Shown: one piece after another, positions 1 to 8,601 of the stretch
Numbering within the stretch: the first letter of the stretch is position 1
Layout: each line of letters starts with the position of its first letter
From: Coralloluteibacterium stylophorae
GTDB taxonomy: Bacteria; Pseudomonadota; Gammaproteobacteria; Xanthomonadales; Xanthomonadaceae
Length of the DNA: 64,000 bases
Assembly (NCBI RefSeq): GCF_018122625.2
Contig: NZ_JAGQFT020000007.1
Span: 124,001-188,000 of the forward strand
Reading direction: 5' to 3'
Program-made: the position numbers and the translations under genes
Notes under the pieces: generated by a model
The model's database searches: none
Told to the model about the DNA's origin: nothing
What the model saw: the letters and a program-made list of their open reading frames with translations, nothing else

Positions 1-240
1 CCGCGCGCCGACGGCCAGCCGCGCGCCTCGCAGATCACCTTCGTCCGCGACCGCCCCGGCCACGACCGCCGCTACGCCATCGATGCGAGCAAGCTGCAGG
101 ACGAACTCGGCTGGAGTCCCTCGGTGACCTTCGAGGAAGGCATCACCCGCACGGTGGACTGGTATCTCGCCAACACCGCCTGGACCCAGCGCATCCTCGA
201 CGGCGCCTACCGTCTCGAACGTCTCGGGCAGGAGGCCTGA
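1..240 (+). CDS. rmlB: dTDP-glucose 4,6-dehydratase, C-terminal fragment
   Basis: The last 79 residues of an SDR-family dTDP-D-glucose 4,6-dehydratase, cut by the window start. The reading frame is open from base 1 and ends with TGA. The tail carries the [15 protein letters not shown] stretch followed by LGW and a GITRTVDWY segment, the usual end of RmlB. The enzyme converts dTDP-glucose to dTDP-4-keto-6-deoxyglucose, the second step of dTDP-L-rhamnose synthesis in the cytoplasm. The gene lies 2 bases before rmlA, so rmlBACD form one operon. The catalytic and NAD-binding parts lie outside the window. Confidence 0.93.
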   Translation, partial: PRADGQPRASQITFVRDRPGHDRRYAIDASKLQDELGWSPSVTFEEGITRTVDWYLANTAWTQRILDGAYRLERLGQEA

Positions 241-242
241 CC

Positions 243-1127
243 ATGGCTCGCAAGGGCATCATCCTCGCCGGCGGCTCCGGCACCCGGCTGTATCCGATCA
301 CCCAGGGCATCAGCAAGCAGCTGCTGCCGGTGTACGACAAGCCGATGATCTACTACCCCCTCGGCGTGCTGATGCTCGCCGGGATCCGGGAGATCCTGAT
401 CATCACCACGCCGCACGAGCAGGAAATGTTCGTGCGCCTGCTCGGCAACGGCTCGCAATGGGGCCTGCGGATCGAGTACGCGGTGCAGCCGAGCCCGGAT
501 GGCCTGGCCCAGGCCTTCCTGATCGGCCGCGACTTCCTCGCCGGCAGCCCGAGCTGCCTGGTGCTGGGCGACAACATCTTCTACGGGCACGGCCTGACCG
601 AGCTCCTCAAGCGTGCCGACGCACGCGAGACCGGCGCCACGGTCTTCGGCTACTACGTCAGCGATCCCGAGCGCTACGGCGTCGCCGAGTTCGACGCGGG
701 CGGCAAGGTCGTGGACATCGAGGAGAAGCCGGCGAAGCCCCGCTCCAACTACGCCGTGACCGGGCTCTACTTCTACGACGGCCAGGTCTGCGACCTCGCG
801 GCCTCGCTGAAGCCCTCGCCGCGCGGGGAGCTCGAGATCACCGACCTCAACAAGCTCTACCTCGCCCGTGGCAGCTTGCACATGGAGGCGATGGGACGTG
901 GCTACGCCTGGCTCGACACCGGCACGCACCAGTCGCTGCTGCAGGCGGCGACGTTCATCGAGACCATCGAGCAGCGCCAGGGCCTGCGCGTGTGCTGCCC
1001 GGAGGAGATCGCCTGGCAGCAGGGCTGGATCGACGACGCCCAGCTCGAGCGCCTCGCCGCGCCGCTGAAGAAGAACGGTTACGGCCAGTACCTGTCGAAC
1101 CTGATCGTGCGCGGGGCGGTGCGATGA
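243..1127 (+). CDS. rmlA: Glucose-1-phosphate thymidylyltransferase
   Basis: 294 residues, normal length for RmlA. The N-terminus has the nucleotidyltransferase signature [13 protein letters not shown], followed by [24 protein letters not shown] near residue 110 is the metal-binding Asp region, and VDIEEKP follows around residue 160. It makes dTDP-glucose from dTTP and glucose-1-phosphate, the first step of the dTDP-L-rhamnose pathway. It starts 2 bases after the rmlB stop, and its own TGA overlaps the rmlC ATG, so expression is probably coupled. Confidence 0.97.
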   Translation: MARKGIILAGGSGTRLYPITQGISKQLLPVYDKPMIYYPLGVLMLAGIREILIITTPHEQEMFVRLLGNGSQWGLRIEYAVQPSPDGLAQAFLIGRDFLAGSPSCLVLGDNIFYGHGLTELLKRADARETGATVFGYYVSDPERYGVAEFDAGGKVVDIEEKPAKPRSNYAVTGLYFYDGQVCDLAASLKPSPRGELEITDLNKLYLARGSLHMEAMGRGYAWLDTGTHQSLLQAATFIETIEQRQGLRVCCPEEIAWQQGWIDDAQLERLAAPLKKNGYGQYLSNLIVRGAVR

Positions 1128-1684
1128 ACGTCGTCGAGACCGCCTTGCCCGGCTGCCTGATCGTCGAGCCCAGGGTCTTCGGCGACGCCCGCGGCTTCTT
1201 CCTGGAAAGCTGGAACCGCGAGCGCTATGCCCCGCACGGGATCGGGCCCGACTTCGTGCAGTCCAACCTGTCGCGCTCGGCGCGAGGCGTGCTGCGCGGC
1301 CTGCATTACCAGTGGCCCAACCCGCAGGGCAAGCTGGTCAGCGTGCTCGAGGGCGAGGTGTTCGACGTGGCGGTGGACATCCGCCGCGGCTCGCCAACCT
1401 TCGGCCGCTGGGCAGGCGTCATGCTGTCGGCCGAGAACAAGCGCCAGTTCTGGATCCCCGAGGGCTTCGCCCACGGCTTCGTCGCGCTGAGCGAGCACGC
1501 GCTGTTCGCCTACATGTGCACCGCACCCTACGACGCCACCGCCGATGCCAACGTGGCCTGGAACGACGGCGCCATCGGCATCGACTGGCCGGTGAGCGAC
1601 CCGGTGCTGTCGGCGAAGGATGCCGCCGCCCCGCTGCTTGCCGACATCCCGGAATCGCGGCTGCCGACGTTCCCGGGAGCCTGA
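1124..1684 (+). CDS. rmlC: dTDP-4-dehydrorhamnose 3,5-epimerase
   Basis: 186 residues, a cupin epimerase of the RmlC family. The start ATG overlaps the rmlA stop in an ATGA, which fixes the start. Key features are [10 protein letters not shown] with the catalytic His, the [14 protein letters not shown] strand, and [11 protein letters not shown]. It epimerises dTDP-4-keto-6-deoxyglucose at C3 and C5, the third step to dTDP-L-rhamnose. The order B-A-C-D is common in proteobacterial rhamnose operons. Nothing unusual is seen. Confidence 0.96.
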   Translation: MNVVETALPGCLIVEPRVFGDARGFFLESWNRERYAPHGIGPDFVQSNLSRSARGVLRGLHYQWPNPQGKLVSVLEGEVFDVAVDIRRGSPTFGRWAGVMLSAENKRQFWIPEGFAHGFVALSEHALFAYMCTAPYDATADANVAWNDGAIGIDWPVSDPVLSAKDAAAPLLADIPESRLPTFPGA

Positions 1685-1687
1685 GCG

Positions 1688-2593
1688 ATGCGCATCCTCC
1701 TGATCGGCGCCAACGGCCAGGTCGGCTACTGCCTGCACCGCAGCCTCGTGGGCCTCGGCGAGATCATCCCCACCACCCGCAGCGGCCGCCTGCCCGGCGG
1801 CGCCCCCTGCGAGGTCGCGGACCTGGATCGTCCGGAGACGCTCGCAACGCTGGTCGAACGCGTGGCGCCGGACCTGATCGTCAATGCCGCGGCCTATACC
1901 GCGGTCGACAAGGCCGAATCCGATCGCGACGCGGCCTTCCGTGCCAATGCGGAATCGGTCGGCGCGCTCGCCGCGGCCTGCGCCGCACGCGGCGCGCGCC
2001 TGGTCCACTACTCCACCGACTACGTGTTCCCCGGCGATGCGCAGAGGCCCTGGCGCGAGGAAGACCCCACCGGGCCGCTCGGCGTCTACGGCGCGAGCAA
2101 GCTCGCCGGCGAGGAGGCGGTGCGCGCCTCCGGCTGCCGCCACATGATCTTCCGCACCGCATGGGTCTACGGGCCGCGCGGCGGCAACTTCCTGCGCACG
2201 ATGCTGCGGGTCGGGGCACAGCGCGACGAGCTGCGGGTCGTGGCCGACCAGGTCGGCTCGCCGACTCCCGCGCCGTGGATCGCGCAGGCCACCGCGCTGT
2301 GCCTGGCCAAGACCGCCACCGACGCGCGTAGCGGTACCTGGAACATGGTGGCCGGGGGCGAGGCGTCCTGGCACGGCTTCGCCGCGGCGATCTTCGAGAC
2401 CGCAGTGGAAGCCGGTCTGCTCGAGGCGGCTCCACGTGTGGCACCGATCGTCACCGCAGACTACCCGACGCCCGCCCGGCGGCCCGCGTATTCGCGACTG
2501 GATACGCAGCGGCTTCACGACGACTTCGGGATACGCATGCCCGACTGGCGCCTTGGCCTGCGGCAGGTGATCGAGGACCTGTTGCCGCCGTAG
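1688..2593 (+). CDS. rmlD: dTDP-4-dehydrorhamnose reductase
   Basis: 301 residues, an SDR-fold reductase. The N-terminus has the glycine-rich nucleotide-binding motif GANGQVG, then NAAAYTAVDKAE and the catalytic YGASK (YxxxK) around residue 135. It reduces the 4-keto group in the last step of dTDP-L-rhamnose synthesis. The start lies 3 bases after the rmlC stop. The 63 bases after its stop are GC-rich, and ugd follows with its own ribosome-binding site, so the operon may continue into ugd. Confidence 0.96.
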   Translation: MRILLIGANGQVGYCLHRSLVGLGEIIPTTRSGRLPGGAPCEVADLDRPETLATLVERVAPDLIVNAAAYTAVDKAESDRDAAFRANAESVGALAAACAARGARLVHYSTDYVFPGDAQRPWREEDPTGPLGVYGASKLAGEEAVRASGCRHMIFRTAWVYGPRGGNFLRTMLRVGAQRDELRVVADQVGSPTPAPWIAQATALCLAKTATDARSGTWNMVAGGEASWHGFAAAIFETAVEAGLLEAAPRVAPIVTADYPTPARRPAYSRLDTQRLHDDFGIRMPDWRLGLRQVIEDLLPP

Positions 2594-2656
2594 GCAGCGC
2601 CCGATCGTTCCGGCCTCCCGCGCGGGCGGCGGCCGCCCCTTCAACAAGGACCTTCA

Positions 2657-4006
2657 GTGAAGACAACGATTTTCGGAACCGGCTATGTCGGCCTCGTCAC
2701 CGGCGCCTGCCTCGCCCAGGCCGGCAACACCGTCACCTGCGTCGACATCGACCAGGCCAAGATCGAGGGCCTCAACAACGGCGTGATCCCGATCTACGAG
2801 CCGGGGCTCGAGGACCTTGTCGTTGACAACCACAAGGCCGGGCGGCTGCGCTTCACCACGTCGGCCGCGGAAGGCGTTGCCGGTGCCGCGGTGATCTTCA
2901 TCGCGGTCGGCACGCCCCCCGACGAGGACGGCGCGGCGGATCTCGGATACGTGCTGGCGGTCGCGCGCGGAATCGGTGCGCAGCTCAGCGCCCCGGCGGT
3001 CGTCGTCAACAAGTCCACCGTGCCTGTCGGCACCGTCGAGAAGGTGCGCACGGCGATCCAGGGCGTACTCGACGAACGTGGCGTGCAGATCGACTTCGAC
3101 GTGGTCTCCAACCCGGAATTCCTGAAGGAGGGCGCGGCGGTGGAAGACTGCATGCGTCCGGACCGCATCGTCATCGGCGCGCGCAAGCCGGAGTCGATCG
3201 CCACGATGCGCAAGCTGTACGGCCCGTTCAACCGCCAGCAGGACCGCATCGTGGTGATGGATCCGCCGTCGGCGGAGCTGACCAAGTACGCGGCCAACGC
3301 CATGCTCGCGACCAAGATCTCCTTCATGAACGAGATCGCCAACATCGCCGAATGCGTCGGCGCCGACATCGAGATGGTGCGCAAGGGCATCGGCTCGGAC
3401 CCGCGCATCGGCTATCACTTCATCTATCCCGGCGCGGGCTACGGCGGCTCCTGCTTCCCGAAGGACGTCAAGGCCCTGGTGCGCACCGCGGCGCAGGCGG
3501 GCCACGAGGCCGAGCTCCTGCAGACGGTCGAGGCGGTGAACGCCCGCCAGAAGGGCAAGCTCTTCCAGCGGATCTCCGACTACTTCGACGGCGCGCTCGC
3601 CGGCAAGACGATCGCGCTGTGGGGACTCGCCTTCAAGCCGCGCACCGACGACATGCGCGAGGCGCCGAGCGTGGAACTGCTTCGTGCGCTCTGGGCAGCG
3701 GGCGCCACGGCGCGGGCATTCGATCCGGAGGCCATGCGCGAGGCACGTCGCATGTTCGGCGAGCGCGATGACCTGGTGCTCTGCGACAGCGCCAACGATG
3801 CCCTGACCGGCGCCGACGCCCTGGTCCTGGTGACCGAGTGGAAGGCATTCTGGAGCCCCGATTTCGCCCTGATCCGCGAGCGGCTGTCGACGCCGGTGAT
3901 CTTCGACGGACGCAACATCTACGATCCCGCGCTGGTCGAGGACTGCGGCATCCAGTACTACGGCATCGGCCGCGGCCGCTCCGTCGCGACGCCACCCGCC
4001 GCCTGA
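2657..4006 (+). CDS. ugd: UDP-glucose 6-dehydrogenase
   Basis: 449 residues with a GTG start, supported by an AAGGA 6 bases upstream and by [15 protein letters not shown] beginning the Rossmann fold. The central domain has NPEFLKEG, and the catalytic Cys is in [10 protein letters not shown] around residue 265. It oxidises UDP-glucose to UDP-glucuronate with NAD, supplying an acidic sugar for surface polysaccharide. It lies between rmlD and a GT2 gene in the same direction. GDP-mannose dehydrogenase is a related alternative, but the [13 protein letters not shown] region fits the UDP-glucose enzyme. Confidence 0.94.
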   Translation: MKTTIFGTGYVGLVTGACLAQAGNTVTCVDIDQAKIEGLNNGVIPIYEPGLEDLVVDNHKAGRLRFTTSAAEGVAGAAVIFIAVGTPPDEDGAADLGYVLAVARGIGAQLSAPAVVVNKSTVPVGTVEKVRTAIQGVLDERGVQIDFDVVSNPEFLKEGAAVEDCMRPDRIVIGARKPESIATMRKLYGPFNRQQDRIVVMDPPSAELTKYAANAMLATKISFMNEIANIAECVGADIEMVRKGIGSDPRIGYHFIYPGAGYGGSCFPKDVKALVRTAAQAGHEAELLQTVEAVNARQKGKLFQRISDYFDGALAGKTIALWGLAFKPRTDDMREAPSVELLRALWAAGATARAFDPEAMREARRMFGERDDLVLCDSANDALTGADALVLVTEWKAFWSPDFALIRERLSTPVIFDGRNIYDPALVEDCGIQYYGIGRGRSVATPPAA

Positions 4007-4027
4007 CCTGCACAGCGAACGACTGCA

Positions 4028-4987
4028 ATGAAACTGATCATCCAGATTCCCTGCCTCAACGAAGCGGCCACCCTCGGCGTCACGCTCGACGCGCTGCCGC
4101 GCGAGGTTCCCGGCTTCGACACGGTCGAGTGGCTCGTGATCGACGACGGTTCGAGCGACGGGACGGCCGAGCTCGCCAAGGAGCTGGGGGTAGACCACGT
4201 GGTCCGCCACACCGTCAACCGCGGGCTGGCGACGGCCTTCATGACCGGAATGGACGCCTGCCTGCGGCTGGGGGCGGACGTCATCGTCAACACCGATGCC
4301 GACAACCAGTACCAGGCCGACGACATCCCCCTGCTGACCGCGCCGGTGGTGGCCGGACAGGCCGACATGGTCATCGGCGCGCGCCCGATCGACGACACCG
4401 AGCACTTCTCCTTCATCAAGAAGAAGCTGCAGCGGCTCGGCAGCTGGGCCGTGCGCATGGCGAGCAAGACCGACGTCGCCGACGCGCCCAGCGGTTTCCG
4501 CGCCATCTCGCGCGAAGCCGCGATGCGCCTGCATGTCTTCAATCCGTACACCTACACGCTCGAGACCATCATCCAGGCCGGCCAGAGCAACCTGCGCGTC
4601 GCGTCGGTGCCGGTGCGCACCAACGGCGACCTCCGCCCGTCGCGTCTGGTGAAGAGCATCTCGAGCTACGTCCGGCGCTCGCTGGTCACGATCTTCCGCG
4701 TGTTCGTGACCTATCGCCCGCTGTTCGTGTTCTTCTGGATCGCAGTGCTGCTCGGCGTGCCCGGGCTGCTGATCGGCCTCAGGTTCCTGTACTTCTATCT
4801 CAGCGGCGACGGCAGCGGCCACATCCAGTCGCTGATCCTGTCGTCGCTGGCGCTCACCCTCGCCGCGCTGGCGGTGATGTGCGGCCTGCTCGCCGACATC
4901 ATCGCCACCAATCGCAAGCTGATGGAGCGCATCCATCTGCGTGCGCTGCAGGCTGCGCTCGGCGAGGGCCGCAACGAAGCCCGCTGA
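4028..4987 (+). CDS. Polyprenyl-phosphate-type glycosyltransferase family 2
   Basis: 319 residues. The N-terminal ~220 residues are a GT-A domain with IPCLNEAATL, VIDDGSSDGT and the metal-binding NTDADNQYQADD. Two membrane segments follow (about residues 230-260 and 270-300). This layout is that of GT2 enzymes of the DPM/ArnC type, which put one sugar on undecaprenyl phosphate at the inner membrane; the donor sugar cannot be told from sequence. The two DUF2142-like GT-C candidates immediately downstream are the type of enzyme that uses polyprenyl-phosphate sugars as donors on the periplasmic side, which I take as the likely partnership. Confidence 0.85.
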   Translation: MKLIIQIPCLNEAATLGVTLDALPREVPGFDTVEWLVIDDGSSDGTAELAKELGVDHVVRHTVNRGLATAFMTGMDACLRLGADVIVNTDADNQYQADDIPLLTAPVVAGQADMVIGARPIDDTEHFSFIKKKLQRLGSWAVRMASKTDVADAPSGFRAISREAAMRLHVFNPYTYTLETIIQAGQSNLRVASVPVRTNGDLRPSRLVKSISSYVRRSLVTIFRVFVTYRPLFVFFWIAVLLGVPGLLIGLRFLYFYLSGDGSGHIQSLILSSLALTLAALAVMCGLLADIIATNRKLMERIHLRALQAALGEGRNEAR

Positions 4988-5059
4988 AGCCGGGCTCGAC
5001 GCAGGCTCGAACGGTGGGAACCGCCCCGCGCGGATTGACTCGATTCAGAAAGGGCGACG

Positions 5060-6559
5060 ATGAGCCAGGATGTTGCGGCCAATGCAGATCGGGGACGTCG
5101 GCGTCTCGGCAGCTATCTGCTGTTCCTCGCATGCGCGCTGTTCCTTCAGTTCGCCGCGATCGGCATTGCGATAACGCCGCTCTGGGACACGCCGGATGAA
5201 GTCGGGCACATGTCCTATGTCATCGACCTGTCGAAGGGCGATCTGCCCGAGCTGGGTCCGAGCCAGATCGATGCGGAGGTTCTGGACTCGTGGAGACCCG
5301 ATCTCCAGTCGCGTCAGCAGCGAAACTGGATCGCCCAGCACCCGCCGCTTTACTACATGGTCGCGGCCGCCGTCTACAGCGGCGCACGTGCGGCGGGCCT
5401 GGGGTTCGAGGACCGGGTCCGTGCCACCCGCTTGACCACCGCGGCGTTCTCCGCCTGCGCGATCGTCGCCCTGATCCTGGCACTCGCGGAAGCGACATGC
5501 CGCCCGCTGCTCGCCATCGCCACCGGTCTGGCCCTCGCCGCGACGCCGATGTACTGGCACATGGCCAGTGGCGTCTCCCACGACTCGGCGACGCTGTTCT
5601 TCAGCGCGCTCGCACTGCTGTTCCTGGTGCGCTTCCTGCAGCGCGGGAAGCTCGCCTGGGCATGCGCTGCAGGATTCGCGATGGGCGCATGCGCGCTGGT
5701 CAAGGCCACGGGCCTGGTCGTGCTGGTCGCGATCTGCGCCGGCACCTGCTACTGGATCCTGCGGCGGCCATGGCCCTTCCGCAGACGTCTGACGGCGCTC
5801 GCCGGAACGGCACTGGCATTCGGGGTCCTGCCCGCACTGTGGAGCGGATTCAACCTGTTTCGTTATGGCGTGGCCTTCCCCGATGTCCGGATGCTGACGC
5901 CACCCGGCCCCGAAGTCCCGGTGGAAGGCTTCTGGACCTACGTTTCGACCCACCCGGTCTGGCAGCACACGCTCATCAATTTCTACGGCCTGTTCGGCTG
6001 GCAGGGACGCGGCGCCACCGGCAACAGCTGGTTCCAGATGTCGGTAAACGCGCTCAAGCTGTTCTCGATTCCTCTGGTAACCGCGCTGGTGCTCTCGATC
6101 TCGCGCGGAAACGCCGAATTTCCGCGGCGCATCGAGACCCGGGACATGATCCCGCTGGGATTGCTGGCCGGGGCGGTCTGGTTCGCGGTACTGGCGCACC
6201 CCGCGTCGTACGTCCCCATGCTGTGCATCGCGATCCTCGGGGTCTTCCTGCTGCAGGTCGTGCGCAATCTCCCTGCCCTTGCGGCAGACCACGCGCCGCG
6301 ATACCTGCAGCTGCTGGCGGCGGCGACCTTCGTGTTCTTCTCGCTGGTGTTCGTCGTCAAACTCTGGTCCATCTTCAACGGCCAGATGCGCGCGACGCAT
6401 GGACGCTACTTCTATCCGGTCCTTCCCTTCGCCCTTCTGGTCCTGGCCATGGAAATGCCCCGGCGGCTCGACAAGGCGGCGGTCGCGGTCGCCCTGCTGC
6501 TCCTGCTCGCCTCAGGCGGGTATCTCTACTACGTCGTGGGGCAGTTCTATGTGGTCTGA
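5060..6559 (+). CDS. DUF2142-like multipass membrane protein (putative GT-C glycosyltransferase)
   Basis: 499 residues with about ten to twelve hydrophobic segments. The first membrane helix is followed by the acidic PLWDTPDEVGHMSY loop, and HPPLYY lies around residue 95. Proteins with an acidic first periplasmic loop and an H-P-P-L-Y-Y motif belong to the DUF2142/GT-C group, whose characterised relatives transfer sugars from polyprenyl-phosphate donors. Substrate and acceptor are unknown. It follows the GT2 gene by 72 bases and overlaps the next gene by 11 bases. A paralogue lies at 7282-8577, so the two may modify different positions on the same glycan. Confidence 0.75.
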   Translation: MSQDVAANADRGRRRLGSYLLFLACALFLQFAAIGIAITPLWDTPDEVGHMSYVIDLSKGDLPELGPSQIDAEVLDSWRPDLQSRQQRNWIAQHPPLYYMVAAAVYSGARAAGLGFEDRVRATRLTTAAFSACAIVALILALAEATCRPLLAIATGLALAATPMYWHMASGVSHDSATLFFSALALLFLVRFLQRGKLAWACAAGFAMGACALVKATGLVVLVAICAGTCYWILRRPWPFRRRLTALAGTALAFGVLPALWSGFNLFRYGVAFPDVRMLTPPGPEVPVEGFWTYVSTHPVWQHTLINFYGLFGWQGRGATGNSWFQMSVNALKLFSIPLVTALVLSISRGNAEFPRRIETRDMIPLGLLAGAVWFAVLAHPASYVPMLCIAILGVFLLQVVRNLPALAADHAPRYLQLLAAATFVFFSLVFVVKLWSIFNGQMRATHGRYFYPVLPFALLVLAMEMPRRLDKAAVAVALLLLLASGGYLYYVVGQFYVV

Positions 6560-7238
6560 GCGATCCCGTCTGGCGCGCCTGCTGCGCGGAATGCTGATCC
6601 TCGTTGCGACCTGCGCCATTGCAGTCGGCATGCTCGCCGTGCCGCGATTCATGTCCAGCGGACGTGGAAGCGCATCGGCGCAGATCGACGTGCGCCCCCA
6701 CCCCAACCTCAGCCGCGGCGTCCGCATGTCGCAGGTGATCCCACCCATGGAGCGTGGAAGTCCCGGTGCTGGAGCGGACGACTGCATCTCGATCCTGTTC
6801 GCCACCCACGGCCGCAGGAACAGCGCGATGCTCGAGGTTGCATTCGAGAACGCGCGTGGCCGCCGCAGCACCTGGCTCGTCGATTCATCGGAGCTGGATG
6901 ACAACAGCTTCCGCCCCTTCTGCCCCGATGCAGGCGGCGTCGCACACGGAGGGCGCCTGACGATCACCTCGCGTTCGGGCGGCACCGGAGATTCCCCCAC
7001 CGTCTGGATGACCAAGGACGATCGCCTAGGTCGACTGGACGGCCCCCTTGGCGCCCAGGGATACGCGGTGCGCCTCCGCCTCGAGAATGGCGCCGTCAAC
7101 ACGCTCGGCCGGGCGATCGATGCCTCCTCGGGTGGCTTCGTCCTCTACAGCCTCCTGAGTGGCCTCATTGCCGGGATCACGATCCTGATGGCCGCATCCC
7201 GCCGGGTCCGCGATGCCGGCGGCCCTACAGCCGCATGA
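6549..7238 (+). CDS. Membrane-anchored hypothetical protein between two DUF2142-like genes
   Basis: 229 residues of unknown function. ATG at 6549 overlaps the end of the upstream gene by 11 bases. There is one N-terminal hydrophobic segment (about residues 13-31) and one near the C-terminus (about 200-220), so the middle ~165 residues are probably periplasmic. That part is polar and contains two Cys (DDCISIL and FCPDAGG) that could pair; the rest resembles a small beta-sandwich but no family is recognised. Its place between two putative GT-C enzymes suggests a subunit or accessory of the same glycan-modifying step. The C-terminus overlaps the upstream candidate starts of the next gene. Confidence 0.6.
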   Translation: MWSERSRLARLLRGMLILVATCAIAVGMLAVPRFMSSGRGSASAQIDVRPHPNLSRGVRMSQVIPPMERGSPGAGADDCISILFATHGRRNSAMLEVAFENARGRRSTWLVDSSELDDNSFRPFCPDAGGVAHGGRLTITSRSGGTGDSPTVWMTKDDRLGRLDGPLGAQGYAVRLRLENGAVNTLGRAIDASSGGFVLYSLLSGLIAGITILMAASRRVRDAGGPTAA

Positions 7239-7281
7239 CCGCCTGCTCACCGGCGCATCTGCAGCGCAAGCCATCGACCGG

Positions 7282-8577
7282 ATGACCATGGATCACCTAT
7301 CGCAAGCCATCTCCGACAGCCGTCTCGGGAGGCTGGGCTTCGCCTTCGTGCTTGCCCTGATGTTCTACAGCTGCGCGCACGTCTACATCTACGGGACCCG
7401 ACTCAACGAGCCGCCGGAAGAACTTCCCCACTTGACCTATCTGCAGGAGATCGCGAACGAGGGCCGGACGATCCCCGACTACCGTGCGTCGAAGATCATC
7501 CGCGACGGGCGGGGCAACTACATGGGCCATCCGCCGCTGTACTACTCCATCGGCGGCCTCGTGGGGCGCGCGCTCGACTGGGATGCGGAACGCGACTACA
7601 GGAAGTTCCGCGAGATCAGCGCGCTGATGGTCTCGATGGGCGTCCTCTTCTGGGCACTCATCGCGCTGCGCCTCGGCTTCCCGCCCCTGTGGGCGGCCGT
7701 GCTGGTGGGCGCGAGCGCCGCCGTGCCGATGCTTCCCTACCTGGCCGGCAGCATCAACAACGACAGTCTCGCCTACCTCGCGGTCGCCGTCTTCGTCTAC
7801 GGCCTGGTCATGATCGACCCGTCCCGACCCAGCCGCTTGGCCTATGCGATCGCCTGCACCGGCATGGCGGTGGGCCTGCTGACGAAGGGCACGGTTGGGC
7901 TGTTCCTGGCGGCCTTCGCATGCGCATGGCTGCTGCTCGAGGGGGCGCGTGGCCGCAACCATCTGAAGAAGCCTGCCTTTTTCGTCCCGGCGGGCGTAGC
8001 GATCGCCCTCGTCGCCAGCTATTACCTGTACGCGCTGTTCGCATACGGGTCGTTCTTCCCGAAGACGGCCGCCCTCTATGCGAACCGGCCTCCGCCCGAG
8101 AGTCACTACGATTTTGCGCACTTCGTCTGGCGCTTCGTCGTCATCATCGTCAAGCGGCTGCCGGTGATCCTGGCCCACAAGAGCCTGGAGCCCCTGAAGG
8201 ACAGCTTCAAGTACATCTTCTACCTGATGCTCCTGATGCCGGTGCTCAATGTCGTGGTCGCCCGTCTCATCGCCAGGAAAGCCTTCGGCCCGTTGACGTC
8301 CACGCAGCTCGCGTTCGGTCTCGCCCTGCTGATCACGGTGCTCGCGCACCTCGCGTACACGTGGCAGGCCCATGTGAGCCATGGCGCGATGGCGGGCCTG
8401 CAGCCGCGCTACTACAGCTTCCTGGTACCCGCGGTGTTCCTGTTCGCGTTCGCGGGCGCGCGGCCGCACCTGACCCGGGCGCTGTTCTTCGTGTTCGCCT
8501 GCTGCGCGGTGATCCTGGTCACTTCCATTCCCAATCTTGCGACGCGCGAGCACATCCAGCGCTACGAGCGGCGCTGA
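7282..8577 (+). CDS. DUF2142-like multipass membrane protein (putative GT-C glycosyltransferase), second copy
   Basis: 431 residues from ATG 7282. An in-frame ATG at 7213 would add 23 residues and overlap the upstream gene; 7282 is preferred because it places the first membrane helix about 17 residues in, as in the paralogue at 5060-6559. It shares the acidic first loop (NEPPEELPHLTYLQ) and HPPLYYSIGG around residue 78, with about ten further membrane segments. Like the paralogue it is a candidate GT-C enzyme using polyprenyl-phosphate sugars; substrate unknown. It ends 24 bases before the convergent end of the giant sulfotransferase-GT gene. Confidence 0.72.
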   Translation: MTMDHLSQAISDSRLGRLGFAFVLALMFYSCAHVYIYGTRLNEPPEELPHLTYLQEIANEGRTIPDYRASKIIRDGRGNYMGHPPLYYSIGGLVGRALDWDAERDYRKFREISALMVSMGVLFWALIALRLGFPPLWAAVLVGASAAVPMLPYLAGSINNDSLAYLAVAVFVYGLVMIDPSRPSRLAYAIACTGMAVGLLTKGTVGLFLAAFACAWLLLEGARGRNHLKKPAFFVPAGVAIALVASYYLYALFAYGSFFPKTAALYANRPPPESHYDFAHFVWRFVVIIVKRLPVILAHKSLEPLKDSFKYIFYLMLLMPVLNVVVARLIARKAFGPLTSTQLAFGLALLITVLAHLAYTWQAHVSHGAMAGLQPRYYSFLVPAVFLFAFAGARPHLTRALFFVFACCAVILVTSIPNLATREHIQRYERR

Positions 8578-8601
8578 CGGCCATCCCGATGCGGAACGTC
8601 C

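Noticed and set aside
2654-4936. A 760-codon minus-strand frame opposite ugd and the GT2 gene
   Set aside because: Composition is that of a GC-rich antisense frame and both opposite genes are clear family members.
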